Of a DNA stretch of 64,000 bases, positions 39,754 through 48,808 are shown in pieces (the stretch's first letter is position 1; each line of letters begins with the position of its first letter). The stretch covers positions 1 to 64,000 of the forward strand of contig DALZZL010000002.1 in the NCBI GenBank assembly GCA_031987425.1, in the 5' to 3' direction. The DNA comes from Stenotrophomonas_A sp002429615. Its GTDB lineage: Bacteria > Pseudomonadota > Gammaproteobacteria > Xanthomonadales > Xanthomonadaceae. The notes beneath the pieces are model-generated. The model made no database searches, was not told where the DNA came from, and worked only from the letters and a program-made list of their open reading frames with translations. Made by a program: the position numbers and the translations under genes.

Positions 39754-40671
39754 ATGAGTGCTTCCCAGGCCAGCCCGGCACGCGACCGGCTGCGAATCGC
39801 CATCCAGAAAAGCGGCCGCCTGGCCGAACCGGCACGCAGCCTGCTCGCCGCCTGCGGCCTGAGCTGGCGGCAGAGCCGCGACAAGCTGTTCTGCTATGGC
39901 GAGTCGCTGCCGGTGGACCTCCTGCTCGTGCGCGATGACGACATTCCCGGGCTGATCGCCGATGGCGTCTGTGACCTGGGCATCGTCGGGCGCAATGAGC
40001 TGGACGAGCAGGCGGCCGAGCGCCGTCGCAACGGCATGCCGGACGCCTACCAGGCGCTGCGCGGGCTCAACTTCGGCCAATGCCGGCTGATGCTCGCCGT
40101 GCCGGAGGAATGGGAATGGCGCGGTGTGGAACAGTTGGCCGGGCTGCGCATCGCCACCAGCTATCCGGCGATCCTGGCCGACTGGTTGGATCGCAATGGC
40201 GTGGACGCGCAGGTGGTGGAACTTTCCGGTTCGGTGGAGATCGCCCCGCGCCTGGGCACCGCCGACCTGATCTGCGATCTGGTCTCCAGCGGTGCCACGC
40301 TCGCCGCCAACCAGCTCAAGCCGGTGGAGACGCTGCTCGAAAGTGAAGCCGTGCTGGCCGGTTCGACCCGCGAACCCAACGATATGCGCGCCGGCCTGCT
40401 GGCGATGCTGCTCAAGCGCGTCGACGGTGTCCTGCACCAGCGCGACAGCAAGCTGCTGATGTTCCGTGCCGCCGGCGAACAGCAGGTGGATGCGTTGCGC
40501 CGGCTGCTGCCGGATGCCGATCCGATCGAGCGCCTGGCCGACGACGGCAGCGGCGCCTGGCGCCTGCAGACCATGTGCCACGGCGCGGTGACCTGGCAGC
40601 GCCTGGAGGAACTGGAGCGCGCCGGTGCGCAAGGCCTGACGGTGCTGACCGTGGAGCGATCGCTGGCATGA
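39754..40671 (+). CDS. hisG: ATP phosphoribosyltransferase, long form
   Basis: First enzyme of histidine synthesis, joining ATP and PRPP. At 305 residues it is the long hexameric form with a C-terminal ACT-like domain that binds histidine for feedback inhibition. Signatures are IAIQKSGRLAEPARSLL at the start, DDIPGLIADGVCDLGIVGRN and GSVEIAPRLGTADLICDLVSSG, the PRPP-binding block. The start follows the regulator stop by 10 bases, and the stop overlaps the hisD ATG. Confidence 0.96.
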   Translation: MSASQASPARDRLRIAIQKSGRLAEPARSLLAACGLSWRQSRDKLFCYGESLPVDLLLVRDDDIPGLIADGVCDLGIVGRNELDEQAAERRRNGMPDAYQALRGLNFGQCRLMLAVPEEWEWRGVEQLAGLRIATSYPAILADWLDRNGVDAQVVELSGSVEIAPRLGTADLICDLVSSGATLAANQLKPVETLLESEAVLAGSTREPNDMRAGLLAMLLKRVDGVLHQRDSKLLMFRAAGEQQVDALRRLLPDADPIERLADDGSGAWRLQTMCHGAVTWQRLEELERAGAQGLTVLTVERSLA

Positions 40672-41993
40672 ACGAAATCACCGCTTCGCAGGGCATTGCC
40701 GGTGTGCTGGACTGGTCGCGGCTGGACCGCGCGGCGCAGGCCCAGGCACTGACCCGTCCGGCCCAGGTGGTGGCGGCGCAGACGCGCGCCGCGGTCGCCA
40801 CGCTGATCGACGAGGTGCGCACGCGTGGCGATGGCGCGCTGCGCGAGATCACCGCCCGCTTCGACAAGGTGACGCTGGCCTCGCTGGAGGTGGATGAGTC
40901 CGAGTTCGCCGCGGCGGAAGCGGCCATCGATCCCGCGCTGCGCGAGGCGATGGTCGAAGCGGCACAGCGCATCGAACTGTTCCACCGCGCGGGCATGAGC
41001 CGTGACTATGCGGTGGAGACCGCGCCCGGCGTGATCTGTGAAAAGGTCGTCCGGCCGATCGGCCGGGTGGGCCTGTATGTGCCGGCGGGCTCGGCACCGC
41101 TGCCGTCGACCGCGCTGATGCTCGGCGTGCCCGCGCGTTTGGCCGCTTGTCGCGAAGTCGTGCTGTGCACGCCGCCGCGCGCGGACGGTAGTGCCGATCC
41201 GGCAGTGCTGGTGGCTGCGCGCCTGACCGGCGTGGGCCGTGTGTTCAAGCTGGGCGGTGCGCAGGCGATCGCCGCGATGGCGTTCGGCAGTGAGAGCGTG
41301 CCGAAGTGCGACAAGCTGTTCGGGCCCGGCAACAGCTTCGTCACCGAGGCCAAGCAGCAGGTCGCGCAGGCTGGCGTCGCGGCGATCGACATGCCGGCCG
41401 GTCCGTCGGAAGTGCTGGTGATCGCCGATGCGGGGGCCAACCCCGCGTTCGTCGCCGCCGACCTGCTGTCGCAGGCCGAGCACGGCCCGGATTCACAGGT
41501 GCTGCTGCTGTCCGACAGCGCCAGCTTGATCGAGCAGGTGCAGGGGGAACTGGCACGCCAGCTGGCACAGCTGCCGCGCGCCGATATCGCCACGCGCGCG
41601 CTGGCGCAATCGCGGCTGATCCGCGTGCAGGCGCTGGCCGACGCGTTCGAGATCAGCAACCGCTATGCGCCCGAGCACCTGATCCTGGCACTGCGCGAGC
41701 CACGCGGATGGCTGGAACGCGTGGAGGCCGCCGGCTCGGTATTCCTGGGCGACTACACGCCGGAAGCGCTGGGTGACTACTGCAGCGGTACCAACCACGT
41801 GCTGCCGACCAGTGGCGCGGCACGCGCCTACAGCGGGGTGAGCGTGGCCAGCTTCCAGAACTTCGTCAGCGTGCAGAGCGCCAGCCGTGCCGGCATCGCC
41901 GCGATCGGCGACTGCGCGCTGCGCCTGGCGCGCGCCGAGGGCCTGGATGCGCATGCCAATGCGGTGGCGCTGCGCATGGAGCAGGCCGCATGA
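40668..41993 (+). CDS. hisD: histidinol dehydrogenase
   Basis: Zinc enzyme performing the two final NAD-dependent oxidations of histidinol to histidine. It is 441 residues. Conserved blocks are PIGRVGLYVPAGSAPLPST, FGPGNSFVTEAKQQV, IDMPAGPSEVLVIAD, QAEHGPDSQVLLL (zinc ligand His) and SVASFQNFVSVQSAS near the C-terminus. It starts within the hisG stop (ATGA) and ends within the hisC start. Confidence 0.97.
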   Translation: MNEITASQGIAGVLDWSRLDRAAQAQALTRPAQVVAAQTRAAVATLIDEVRTRGDGALREITARFDKVTLASLEVDESEFAAAEAAIDPALREAMVEAAQRIELFHRAGMSRDYAVETAPGVICEKVVRPIGRVGLYVPAGSAPLPSTALMLGVPARLAACREVVLCTPPRADGSADPAVLVAARLTGVGRVFKLGGAQAIAAMAFGSESVPKCDKLFGPGNSFVTEAKQQVAQAGVAAIDMPAGPSEVLVIADAGANPAFVAADLLSQAEHGPDSQVLLLSDSASLIEQVQGELARQLAQLPRADIATRALAQSRLIRVQALADAFEISNRYAPEHLILALREPRGWLERVEAAGSVFLGDYTPEALGDYCSGTNHVLPTSGAARAYSGVSVASFQNFVSVQSASRAGIAAIGDCALRLARAEGLDAHANAVALRMEQAA

Positions 41994-43078
41994 GTACCTC
42001 ACTGCTCGACCTGGTACGTCCGGACCTGCGCGGCTTCGGTGGCTACTCCTCCGCGCGTAGTGCCACGGTGCAGGGCGATGTCTGGCTCAACGCCAACGAA
42101 CTGCCCTGGGCCAATCCCGCCGATCCGCAGGCCCAGTGCCGGCGTTATCCGTCGCCGCAGCCGCAACCGCTGCGCGAGGCGCTGGCGGCACTGTACGGAT
42201 GCACGCCGGCGCAGCTGCTGATCGGCCGCGGCAGCGACGAAGCGATCGACTTGCTGGTGCGCGCCCTGTGCCGCCCCGGTCAGGATGCGGTGGTGGTGAC
42301 GCCGCCGGTATTCGGCATGTACGCGGTCAGTGCGCGCCTGCAGGATGCGCCGCTGCGCGAAGTGCCGCTGCGCGATGGGCCGGACGGGCTGCAGGCCGAT
42401 ATCGACGCGATCATCGAGGTCGCACGGGATTCCGCTGCGCGGCTGGTGTTCCTGTGCTCACCGTCCAATCCGGCCGGTTCAAGCATCGCGTTGGCGGATA
42501 TCGAGCGCACCGCGCGCGCGCTGCAGGGGCAGGCGCTGGTGGTGGTGGACGAGGCATACGTCGAGTTCGCCGACTCGCCGTCCGCCGTCGGCCTGCTTGG
42601 CCAGCACGAGAATCTCGCCGTGCTGCGCACGCTGTCCAAGGCGCATGCGCTGGCGGCGGCGCGGATCGGCTGCGTGATCGCCCAGGCGGAGCTGATCGCG
42701 GTGCTGCGCGCCTTGCAGGCGCCTTACCCGGTGCCGCAACCCTGCGCCGACCTCGCCGTGCAGGCATTGGCACCCGAGGCGCTGGCCCGAACTGCCGAGC
42801 GCGTCGCCGAGGTCCGTCGCGAGCGTACCCGCTTGCAGGCCGCGCTGGCGGCCATGCCGGGGGTGCGCCGGGTCTATCCGTCACAAGGAAATTTCGTGCT
42901 GGTTCGCTTCGAGGATGCCGAGTCGGCGTGGCAGGCACTGCTGGCCGCGGGCGTGGTGGTGCGTGACCAGCGCGCCGCGCCGCAACTGGGTGATGCATTG
43001 CGCATCAGCATCGGCACGCCGGAGCAGAACGCGCGCGTGATCGCGGCGCTGGCCGCGTGCCAGGAGCGCGCCGCATGA
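41990..43078 (+). CDS. hisC: histidinol-phosphate aminotransferase
   Basis: PLP aminotransferase of class I/II fold that makes histidinol phosphate from imidazoleacetol phosphate and glutamate. It is 362 residues. VWLNANELPWANP is the substrate-binding N-terminus, IGRGSDEAIDLLVRALC the cofactor region, LVFLCSPSNPAGS and VVVDEAYVEF the PLP ring contacts, and RTLSKAHALAAARIG contains the Schiff-base lysine. ATGA overlaps at both ends. Confidence 0.96.
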   Translation: MSTSLLDLVRPDLRGFGGYSSARSATVQGDVWLNANELPWANPADPQAQCRRYPSPQPQPLREALAALYGCTPAQLLIGRGSDEAIDLLVRALCRPGQDAVVVTPPVFGMYAVSARLQDAPLREVPLRDGPDGLQADIDAIIEVARDSAARLVFLCSPSNPAGSSIALADIERTARALQGQALVVVDEAYVEFADSPSAVGLLGQHENLAVLRTLSKAHALAAARIGCVIAQAELIAVLRALQAPYPVPQPCADLAVQALAPEALARTAERVAEVRRERTRLQAALAAMPGVRRVYPSQGNFVLVRFEDAESAWQALLAAGVVVRDQRAAPQLGDALRISIGTPEQNARVIAALAACQERAA

Positions 43079-44148
43079 AGCCGATCCTGTTCATCGACCG
43101 TGACGGCACGCTCATCGAGGAGCCGGCCGACTTCCAGATCGACCGCTACGAGAAACTGCGCTTCGTGCGCGGCGTCATTCCCGCGATGCTGAAGCTGCGC
43201 GATGCCGGCTACGAGTTCGTCATCGTCACCAACCAGGACGGCCTCGGCAGCGAGGCCTATCCGCAGGCGTCCTTCGATGGTCCGAACGACCTGATGCTGC
43301 AGGTGTTCGAAAGCCAGGGCATCGTGTTCCGCGAAGTGCTGGTCGATCGCAGCTGGCCGCAGGACAACGCCCCGACGCGCAAGCCGGGCATCGGGCTGAT
43401 GCTGCCCTACCTGCAGGACCGCACGATCGACTGGGCGCGCTCGGCGATGGTCGGTGACCGTATCACCGACATCCAGTTTGCCGAGAACCTGCGCATCCGC
43501 GGCTTCCAGTTGCGCACCGAGCAGTTCGGCGGTGAATGGGACTGGGCCGGCATCGCGCATGAACTGGCCGATGCGCCGCGCCGCGCGGTCGTGCAGCGCA
43601 ATACCAAGGAGACGAAGATCCGCGTCGAACTCGACCTGGACCGCGTCGCCGAGCCGCGCACCGCCACCGGGCTGCCGTTCTTCGACCACATGCTGGAGCA
43701 GATCGGCAAGCATGGTGGCTTCGCGCTGGATATCCGCGCCGAGGGCGACCTGCACATCGACGAACACCACACCATCGAGGACACCGGGCTGGCACTTGGC
43801 CAGGCGCTGCGCGAGGCGCTGGGCGACAAGCGCGGCATCGGCCGCTACGGCTTCACGTTGCCGATGGACGAGACCCTGGCCAGCGCTGCGCTGGACTTCA
43901 GCGGGCGTCCGTATTTCGTCTTCAATGGCGAGTTCCGCCGCGAGCGCGTCGGCGACATGCCGACCGAACTGGTGCCGCATTTCTTCCGTTCGCTGTGCGA
44001 CGCCGCCGGCCTGAACCTGCACCTGACCGTGCAGGGCGACAACGACCACCACAAGGTGGAGGGCTGCTTCAAGGCGTTCGCGCGGGCCCTGGGGCAGGCG
44101 ATCCGCCGGCAAGGCACGGCATTGCCGTCGACCAAGGGGGCGCTATGA
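43075..44148 (+). CDS. hisB: bifunctional histidinol-phosphatase / imidazoleglycerol-phosphate dehydratase
   Basis: Fusion catalysing two non-consecutive histidine steps. Residues 1-165 are the HAD phosphatase (ILFIDRDGTLIEEP with the nucleophile Asp, IVTNQDGLG and VGDRITDIQFAENL). Residues 170-357 are the dehydratase with FFDHMLEQIGKHGGF, DEHHTIEDTGLALGQ and DNDHHKVEGCFKAFAR, whose His/Glu residues bind Mn. The fusion is typical of Gammaproteobacteria. It overlaps hisC and hisH by 4 bases each. Confidence 0.96.
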   Translation: MKPILFIDRDGTLIEEPADFQIDRYEKLRFVRGVIPAMLKLRDAGYEFVIVTNQDGLGSEAYPQASFDGPNDLMLQVFESQGIVFREVLVDRSWPQDNAPTRKPGIGLMLPYLQDRTIDWARSAMVGDRITDIQFAENLRIRGFQLRTEQFGGEWDWAGIAHELADAPRRAVVQRNTKETKIRVELDLDRVAEPRTATGLPFFDHMLEQIGKHGGFALDIRAEGDLHIDEHHTIEDTGLALGQALREALGDKRGIGRYGFTLPMDETLASAALDFSGRPYFVFNGEFRRERVGDMPTELVPHFFRSLCDAAGLNLHLTVQGDNDHHKVEGCFKAFARALGQAIRRQGTALPSTKGAL

Positions 44149-44744
44149 GCCGCGTCGCGCTGATCGATGCGGGCGGCGCCAACCTGGGCTCGGTGTCCTA
44201 CGCGCTGGAGCGCCTGGGCGTGCAGGCCACGCTGGTGCGTGATGCCGGCGGCCTGGACGGTGCGGACAAGGTGATCCTGCCCGGCGTCGGTGCCGCACCC
44301 GAAGCGATGCGCCGCCTGCATGCGCAGGGACTGGTGGAGCCGCTGCGTCGTCTGCAGGTGCCGTTGCTCGGCATCTGCCTGGGCATGCAGCTGCTGTTCG
44401 AGCGCTCGGAAGAGGGCGATGTGGAATGCCTGGGGCTGCTTCCCGGCGTGGTGCGTCGCCTGCATCCAGCGCTGGGTATCCGCGTGCCGCACATGGGCTG
44501 GAACCGGCTGCTGCCGCTGCGTACCTCGAACCTGCTCGACGGCCTGCCGGAGCGGTCTTACGCCTATTTCGTCCACAGCTACGCGGCGCCGGTCACCGCC
44601 GCCACGGTCGCGGCCTGCGACCACGGCGGGCTGTTCTCGGCCGTGGTGCAACAGGGTCGCCACGCCGGCGCGCAGTTCCACCCGGAACGTTCGGCCGACA
44701 CCGGCGCCCGCATCCTGCGCAACTTCCTAGAGATTCCCGCATGA
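44145..44744 (+). CDS. hisH: imidazole glycerol phosphate synthase, glutamine amidotransferase subunit
   Basis: Releases ammonia from glutamine for HisF. The class I amidotransferase of 199 residues has the nucleophile Cys in LLGICLGMQLLFE and the His/Glu pair in QFHPERSADTG. VILPGVGAAPEAM is the oxyanion strand block (usual PGVG). The N-terminus reads IDAGGANLGSV where most HisH have DYGMGN, a modest deviation. Start and stop overlap hisB and hisA. Confidence 0.95.
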   Translation: MSRVALIDAGGANLGSVSYALERLGVQATLVRDAGGLDGADKVILPGVGAAPEAMRRLHAQGLVEPLRRLQVPLLGICLGMQLLFERSEEGDVECLGLLPGVVRRLHPALGIRVPHMGWNRLLPLRTSNLLDGLPERSYAYFVHSYAAPVTAATVAACDHGGLFSAVVQQGRHAGAQFHPERSADTGARILRNFLEIPA

Positions 44745-45472
44745 GTTTCACCGTCTATCCCGCGCTCGATATCCGGGGCGGCCGCGTCGTGCGGCTGCTG
44801 CAGGGTGACTATGCACAGCAGACCACCTACGGCGACGATCCACTGCCGCGTGCCCGCGCGTTCCTGGATGCCGGAGCGCGCTGGATGCATCTGGTCGACC
44901 TGGACGCCGCGCGCGCCGGCGGCTACACCCTGGCGCCGCTGCTGCGCGCCATCGCCGACAGCGGCCTGCAGGTCCAGACCGGCGGCGGCGTGCGCGCTCG
45001 CGAGGATCTGCTGCGCCTGTTCGATGCCGGCGCCGCGCGCGTGGTGATCGGTTCGCTGGCGGTACGCGAGAGTGCCAAGGTGATCGAATGGCTGCATGAG
45101 TTCGGTCCCGAGCGCATCACCGTCGCCCTGGACACGCGGCAGGATGCCGACGGGCGCTGGCGCCTGCCGGTGCAAGGCTGGACCGACACCGCCGGCGAAG
45201 AGCTGGACGTGCTGGCGCGCCGCTACGCCGATGCCGGCCTGCGTCATCTGCTGTGCACCGACATCGCCCGCGACGGCATGCTGTCCGGGCCGAACATGGC
45301 GCTGTATGCGTTGCTGCGCGAGTGGGTGCCGCAGCTGCGGGTGCAGGTATCGGGCGGCGTGCGCGATCTGGATGACGTCGCCGCCGCGCGCGCCGCCGGC
45401 TGCGCCGGCGTGGTGCTGGGCAAGGCGCTGCTGGAGCGGCGATTCGAACTGCGCGAGGCCCTGGCATGCTGA
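44741..45472 (+). CDS. hisA: phosphoribosylformimino-5-aminoimidazole carboxamide ribotide isomerase
   Basis: TIM-barrel isomerase of 243 residues acting on ProFAR. The catalytic Asp pair lies in VYPALDIRGGRVVRLLQGDY (Asp near residue 10) and CTDIARDGMLSGPN (Asp near 175). The phosphate-binding loops are GGGVRAREDL and SGGVRDLDDV, present in both half-barrels and shared with HisF. The ATG overlaps the hisH stop. Confidence 0.96.
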   Translation: MSFTVYPALDIRGGRVVRLLQGDYAQQTTYGDDPLPRARAFLDAGARWMHLVDLDAARAGGYTLAPLLRAIADSGLQVQTGGGVRAREDLLRLFDAGAARVVIGSLAVRESAKVIEWLHEFGPERITVALDTRQDADGRWRLPVQGWTDTAGEELDVLARRYADAGLRHLLCTDIARDGMLSGPNMALYALLREWVPQLRVQVSGGVRDLDDVAAARAAGCAGVVLGKALLERRFELREALAC

Positions 45473-46242
45473 GTCATCGCATCATTCCTTGCCTGGATGT
45501 GCGCGACGGGCGCGTGGTCAAGGGCGTGCGCTTCCGCGATCACGTCGACATGGGCGATATCGCCGAGCTGGCCCTGCGTTACCGCGACCAGGGCGCCGAT
45601 GAGCTGGTGTTCTACGACATCGGCGCCAGCCCGCAGGCGCGTTCGGTGGACGTGCAGTGGATCGAGCGCGTCTCGCGGCTGATCGACATTCCGTTCTGCG
45701 TCGCGGGCGGCATCGGCGACGTGGAAACGGCGCGCCGGGTGCTGCACGCCGGTGCCGACAAGATTTCCATCAACTCGCCGGCGCTGGGCCGGCCCCAGCT
45801 GATCGCCGAACTCGCCGAGGCCTTCGGCGAGCAGTGCGTGGTGGTGGGCGTGGACTCCATCCGCGAAGCCGATGGCGAATGGCGTGTGCGCCGTTATACC
45901 GGCGATCCCGACAAGACCCAGGCGCTGTCGATCCGCACGCTGGACTGGATCGACGAAGCGCAACGGCTGGGGGCGGGCGAGATCGTGCTCAACTGCATGG
46001 ATAGCGACGGCGTGCGCCGCGGCTACGATCTCGTGCAGCTGGGCGAGGCGCGCGCACGTTGCCGGGTACCGTTGGTGGCGTCCGGTGGCGCGGGCGAGAT
46101 GGCGCACTTCGCCGATGCATTCGAACAGGCCGACGTGGACGGTGCGCTGGCCGCCAGCGTCTTCCACAGCGGCGCCATCGCCATTCCCGCACTCAAGCGC
46201 TACCTGCGCGAACGCCAGATCGAGGTCCGTGATGTCCAGTGA
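45466..46242 (+). CDS. hisF: imidazole glycerol phosphate synthase, cyclase subunit
   Basis: TIM-barrel partner of HisH that makes imidazoleglycerol phosphate and AICAR from PRFAR and ammonia. It is 258 residues. LSHRIIPCLDVRDGRVVKG holds the catalytic Asp11, and LNCMDSDGVRRGYD the second Asp (usually Asp130). GGIGDVETARRVL and ASGGAGEMAHFADAF are the phosphate loops. It overlaps hisA by 7 bases and the next gene by 11. Confidence 0.97.
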   Translation: MLSHRIIPCLDVRDGRVVKGVRFRDHVDMGDIAELALRYRDQGADELVFYDIGASPQARSVDVQWIERVSRLIDIPFCVAGGIGDVETARRVLHAGADKISINSPALGRPQLIAELAEAFGEQCVVVGVDSIREADGEWRVRRYTGDPDKTQALSIRTLDWIDEAQRLGAGEIVLNCMDSDGVRRGYDLVQLGEARARCRVPLVASGGAGEMAHFADAFEQADVDGALAASVFHSGAIAIPALKRYLRERQIEVRDVQ

Positions 46243-46834
46243 ACGCGATGCCCAGCTCGACTGGGGCAAGGGAGACGGCCTGCTGCCGGTGGTGGTGCAG
46301 GACGCGGCCAACCTGCGCGTGCTGATGCTGGGCTACATGAATGCCGAGGCGCTGTCCGCCACCCGCGCCAGCGGCAAGGTCACCTTCTACAGCCGCAGCA
46401 AGCAGCGGCTGTGGACCAAGGGCGAGAGCTCCGGGCACTTCCTGGAAGTCGTGTCGATCGACCAGGACTGCGACGACGACACCCTGCTGGTGCTCGCGCA
46501 CCCACGTGGCCCCACCTGCCACCTGGGGCGTGACAGCTGCTTCCCGGACGCGCCCGCCAGTTTCCTTGGCACGCTCGACGCGCTGGTCGCCGAACGCGAG
46601 CGCGAACGCCCCGCGGGCAGCTATACCACCACGTTGTTCGAGAAGGGCACGCGGCGCATCGCGCAGAAGGTGGGCGAGGAGGGCGTGGAGACCGCGCTGG
46701 CGGCGGTCGCGCAGGGCGACGAGGAACTGCTCGGCGAATCGGCCGACCTGCTTTACCACCTGCTGGTGCTGCTGCGCGCGCGTGGCCTGGGGCTGGCCGA
46801 CGTGCTGCGCCTGCTGGAGACGCGGCACCGCTGA
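46232..46834 (+). CDS. hisI: bifunctional phosphoribosyl-AMP cyclohydrolase / phosphoribosyl-ATP pyrophosphatase
   Basis: HisIE fusion of 200 residues. The cyclohydrolase half (1-115) has MLGYMNAEALSATRASGKVT, SRSKQRLWTKGESSGH and DQDCDDDTLLVLAHP with zinc-binding Cys and CHLGRDSCF. The pyrophosphatase half (about 118-200) has TTLFEKGTRRIAQKVGEEGVE and ESADLLYHLLVLL, the MazG-like helical core. It closes the operon; a GC-rich inverted repeat (GCCGCCG...CGGCGG) follows the stop. Confidence 0.96.
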   Translation: MSSERDAQLDWGKGDGLLPVVVQDAANLRVLMLGYMNAEALSATRASGKVTFYSRSKQRLWTKGESSGHFLEVVSIDQDCDDDTLLVLAHPRGPTCHLGRDSCFPDAPASFLGTLDALVAERERERPAGSYTTTLFEKGTRRIAQKVGEEGVETALAAVAQGDEELLGESADLLYHLLVLLRARGLGLADVLRLLETRHR

Positions 46835-46865
46835 TGCCGCCGTCGGCCTGTCATCCGGCCGGCGG

Positions 46866-46888
46866 TACAATCCCCGCCTGTTTTCGCG
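46866..46888 (+). promoter_or_regulatory. -10 box and start-proximal hairpin of the phosphoesterase gene
   Basis: TACAAT is followed by CCCCGC-CTGTTTTC-GCGGGG, a 6-bp hairpin at 46873-46892 whose 3' arm includes the SD (GGGGAAG) of the phosphoesterase gene. Folding could limit ribosome access. Confidence 0.4.
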
Positions 46889-46898
46889 GGGAAGAACG

Positions 46899-48491
46899 AT
46901 GAAGCGACAGTGGGCCTTGGGACTGGTGGGCGCGCTGCTGTGCGCCGGCACGGCGCAGGCGGCGGAGACCTTCGCCAGCGGCACGGTGTATGAGGAGCGC
47001 GACGGACAGCCCGGACGCGGCGCGCGTGATGCCGGCCTGCCGGGCGTGCAGGTCTCCAACGGCCAGGACATCGTGCTCACCGATGCGCAGGGGCGTTATC
47101 GCCTGCCGGTGCGCGATGGCCAGGTGGTGTTCGTGATCAAGCCCGATGCCTATCGCTTCGACAACGCCGCCGACGGCCTGCCTGCGTTCTGGCGCCTGTA
47201 TGCGCCGCAGGGCGGCCCGCGCCTGAAATACGCCACCGCGGCTGCCGACGCGGCCGCGCCGGTGGCGTGGGATTTCGGGCTGCGTCGCGAGAAGGCAGCG
47301 GGCCGGGAAGGTTGGCAGATGCTGGTGATGGCGGACTCGCAGACCGCGCGTGCGGCCGATGTCGATTACTACGCCCGCGACATCATCGATCCGCTGCGTG
47401 GTCGCACGCCGGCGCGGCTCGGCACGACGCTGGGCGACCTGGTGTCCGACGACCTCAGCCTGTACCCGTCGCTCAACCGGGTCACCGCGAGCCTGCAGGT
47501 GCCGTGGTTCCACGTGCCGGGCAACCATGACCTCAACTTCGACGCCGCGGACGACGAGGCATCGCTGAGCAGTTGGCGTGCGGTGTATGGGCCGGACACC
47601 TATGCGGTGAACGAGCAGGGCGCCAGCTTCGTGTTCCTCGATGACGTGGTGTTCCAGCCGGGCGCCAAGCCGGGCTACATCGGCGGGCTGCGCGACGCGC
47701 AGTTCACCTTCCTGGAAAACTACCTGCGCACGCTGCCCAAGCAGCGGCTGCTGGTGCTGGGCATGCATATTCCGTTGTTCGATGCCGCGCCGGGCCGCGA
47801 GACGTTCCGGCATGCCGATCGCGCGCGCCTGTTCGCGCTGCTGCGCGACTTCCCGCATGTGCTGGTGCTGAGCGGTCACAGCCATGCCCAGCAGCACTAC
47901 TACCATGGCGCCGACGAGGGCTGGGCGGGCGCCGCGCCGCTGCACGAGTACAACGTGGGCGCGGCCTGTGGTGCGTTCTGGTCCGGCGTGAAGGATGCCG
48001 AAGGCATTCCGGACGCGACGATGGCCGACGGCACGCCGAACGGCTACGCGGTGTTGAACGTGCGGCCGGGCGGGGACTACGCGCTGGACTACCACGCCGC
48101 GCGCGACCCCGACGATGCGCAGATGTACCTGCACGTGCCGAAGGTGCTGCGCAAGGGCGCGTATCCGGCCTGGGGCGTCTACGCGAACGTGTTCATGGGC
48201 CAGGACGACACGGCGGTGGAGTACCGGGTGGACGGCGGCGAATGGAAGCCGATGAAGCGCGTGGTGCAGCCCGATCCGCGCCTGCTGGTGGAGAACGCGC
48301 GCGACGACATCGCCGAGCAGCTGCGCGGGTTTGACCGCTCGCCGGAAGCCACGCCGTCGCCGCACCTGTGGCGGGCTGCGCTGCCGACCGACCTGGGCGA
48401 GGGCGAGCATGCGGTGGAAGTGCGCGCGAAGCTGCCGGGCCGCGACGCGACCGCGAAGACGACGTATCGGCTGGCGACCGCGACGCCGTGA
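46899..48491 (+). CDS. exported calcineurin-like phosphoesterase
   Basis: 530 residues with a Sec signal (MKRQWALGLVGALLCAGTA). An N-terminal Ig/carboxypeptidase-like domain (about 25-125) reads VLTDAQGRYRLPVRDGQVVF. The metallophosphatase core (about 140-330) has VMADSQT, TLGDLVSDD, VPGNHDLNF, GMHIPLF and LSGHSHAQQHY, the full metal-binding set. A C-terminal beta domain (about 390-525) matches the 'calcineurin-like C-terminal' family. Periplasmic or outer location is likely; the substrate is unknown. It lies 64 bases after hisIE but has its own promoter. Confidence 0.92.
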   Translation: MKRQWALGLVGALLCAGTAQAAETFASGTVYEERDGQPGRGARDAGLPGVQVSNGQDIVLTDAQGRYRLPVRDGQVVFVIKPDAYRFDNAADGLPAFWRLYAPQGGPRLKYATAAADAAAPVAWDFGLRREKAAGREGWQMLVMADSQTARAADVDYYARDIIDPLRGRTPARLGTTLGDLVSDDLSLYPSLNRVTASLQVPWFHVPGNHDLNFDAADDEASLSSWRAVYGPDTYAVNEQGASFVFLDDVVFQPGAKPGYIGGLRDAQFTFLENYLRTLPKQRLLVLGMHIPLFDAAPGRETFRHADRARLFALLRDFPHVLVLSGHSHAQQHYYHGADEGWAGAAPLHEYNVGAACGAFWSGVKDAEGIPDATMADGTPNGYAVLNVRPGGDYALDYHAARDPDDAQMYLHVPKVLRKGAYPAWGVYANVFMGQDDTAVEYRVDGGEWKPMKRVVQPDPRLLVENARDDIAEQLRGFDRSPEATPSPHLWRAALPTDLGEGEHAVEVRAKLPGRDATAKTTYRLATATP

Positions 48492-48528
48492 GCCAACGCG
48501 GCAAGCCGCCGCGCCTCCCACCCCCACT

Positions 48529-48551
48529 GTAGGAGCGGCTTCAGCCGCGAC
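48529..48551 (+). repeat. REP-like repeat, single copy
   Basis: Exact copy of the 23-nt repeat, lying between the converging ends of the phosphoesterase and C13 peptidase genes. No inverted partner is seen within 150 bases. Confidence 0.9.
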
Positions 48552-48654
48552 CGGGAACCAACAGGTCGCCACATCGCTTTCGCCAGTCACGCCCCAAACC
48601 CGTCCCACAAGGGAAGCGGCCTGCCAAACCCATCGCTGGCGCGCAACGCGACAA

Positions 48655-48683
48655 ACAAAAACGCCTCCACATAGGGAGGCGTT
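48655..48683 (-). terminator. rho-independent terminator of the C13 peptidase gene
   Basis: On the minus strand AACGCCTCC and GGAGGCGTT form a 9-bp stem followed by TTTTGTTTGT. Confidence 0.8.
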
Positions 48684-48808
48684 CTGCAGGCGATCCTGGC
48701 GAGCGAGCGAAGGCTGGCGGGCTGGAATCAAACCGCGGCTGGCGATGGCTGGCGCGGTGGCGGCATTCTAATGACTCCGCCGTACCCGTGGCGGAATGCG
48801 AATCCCTC

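Larger units (their letters stand above)
48492..48808. other. gene-free stretch between converging genes
   Basis: 317 bases without a gene. It holds a REP-like repeat (48529-48551), a minus-strand terminator (48655-48683) and otherwise nothing recognised. Confidence 0.7.
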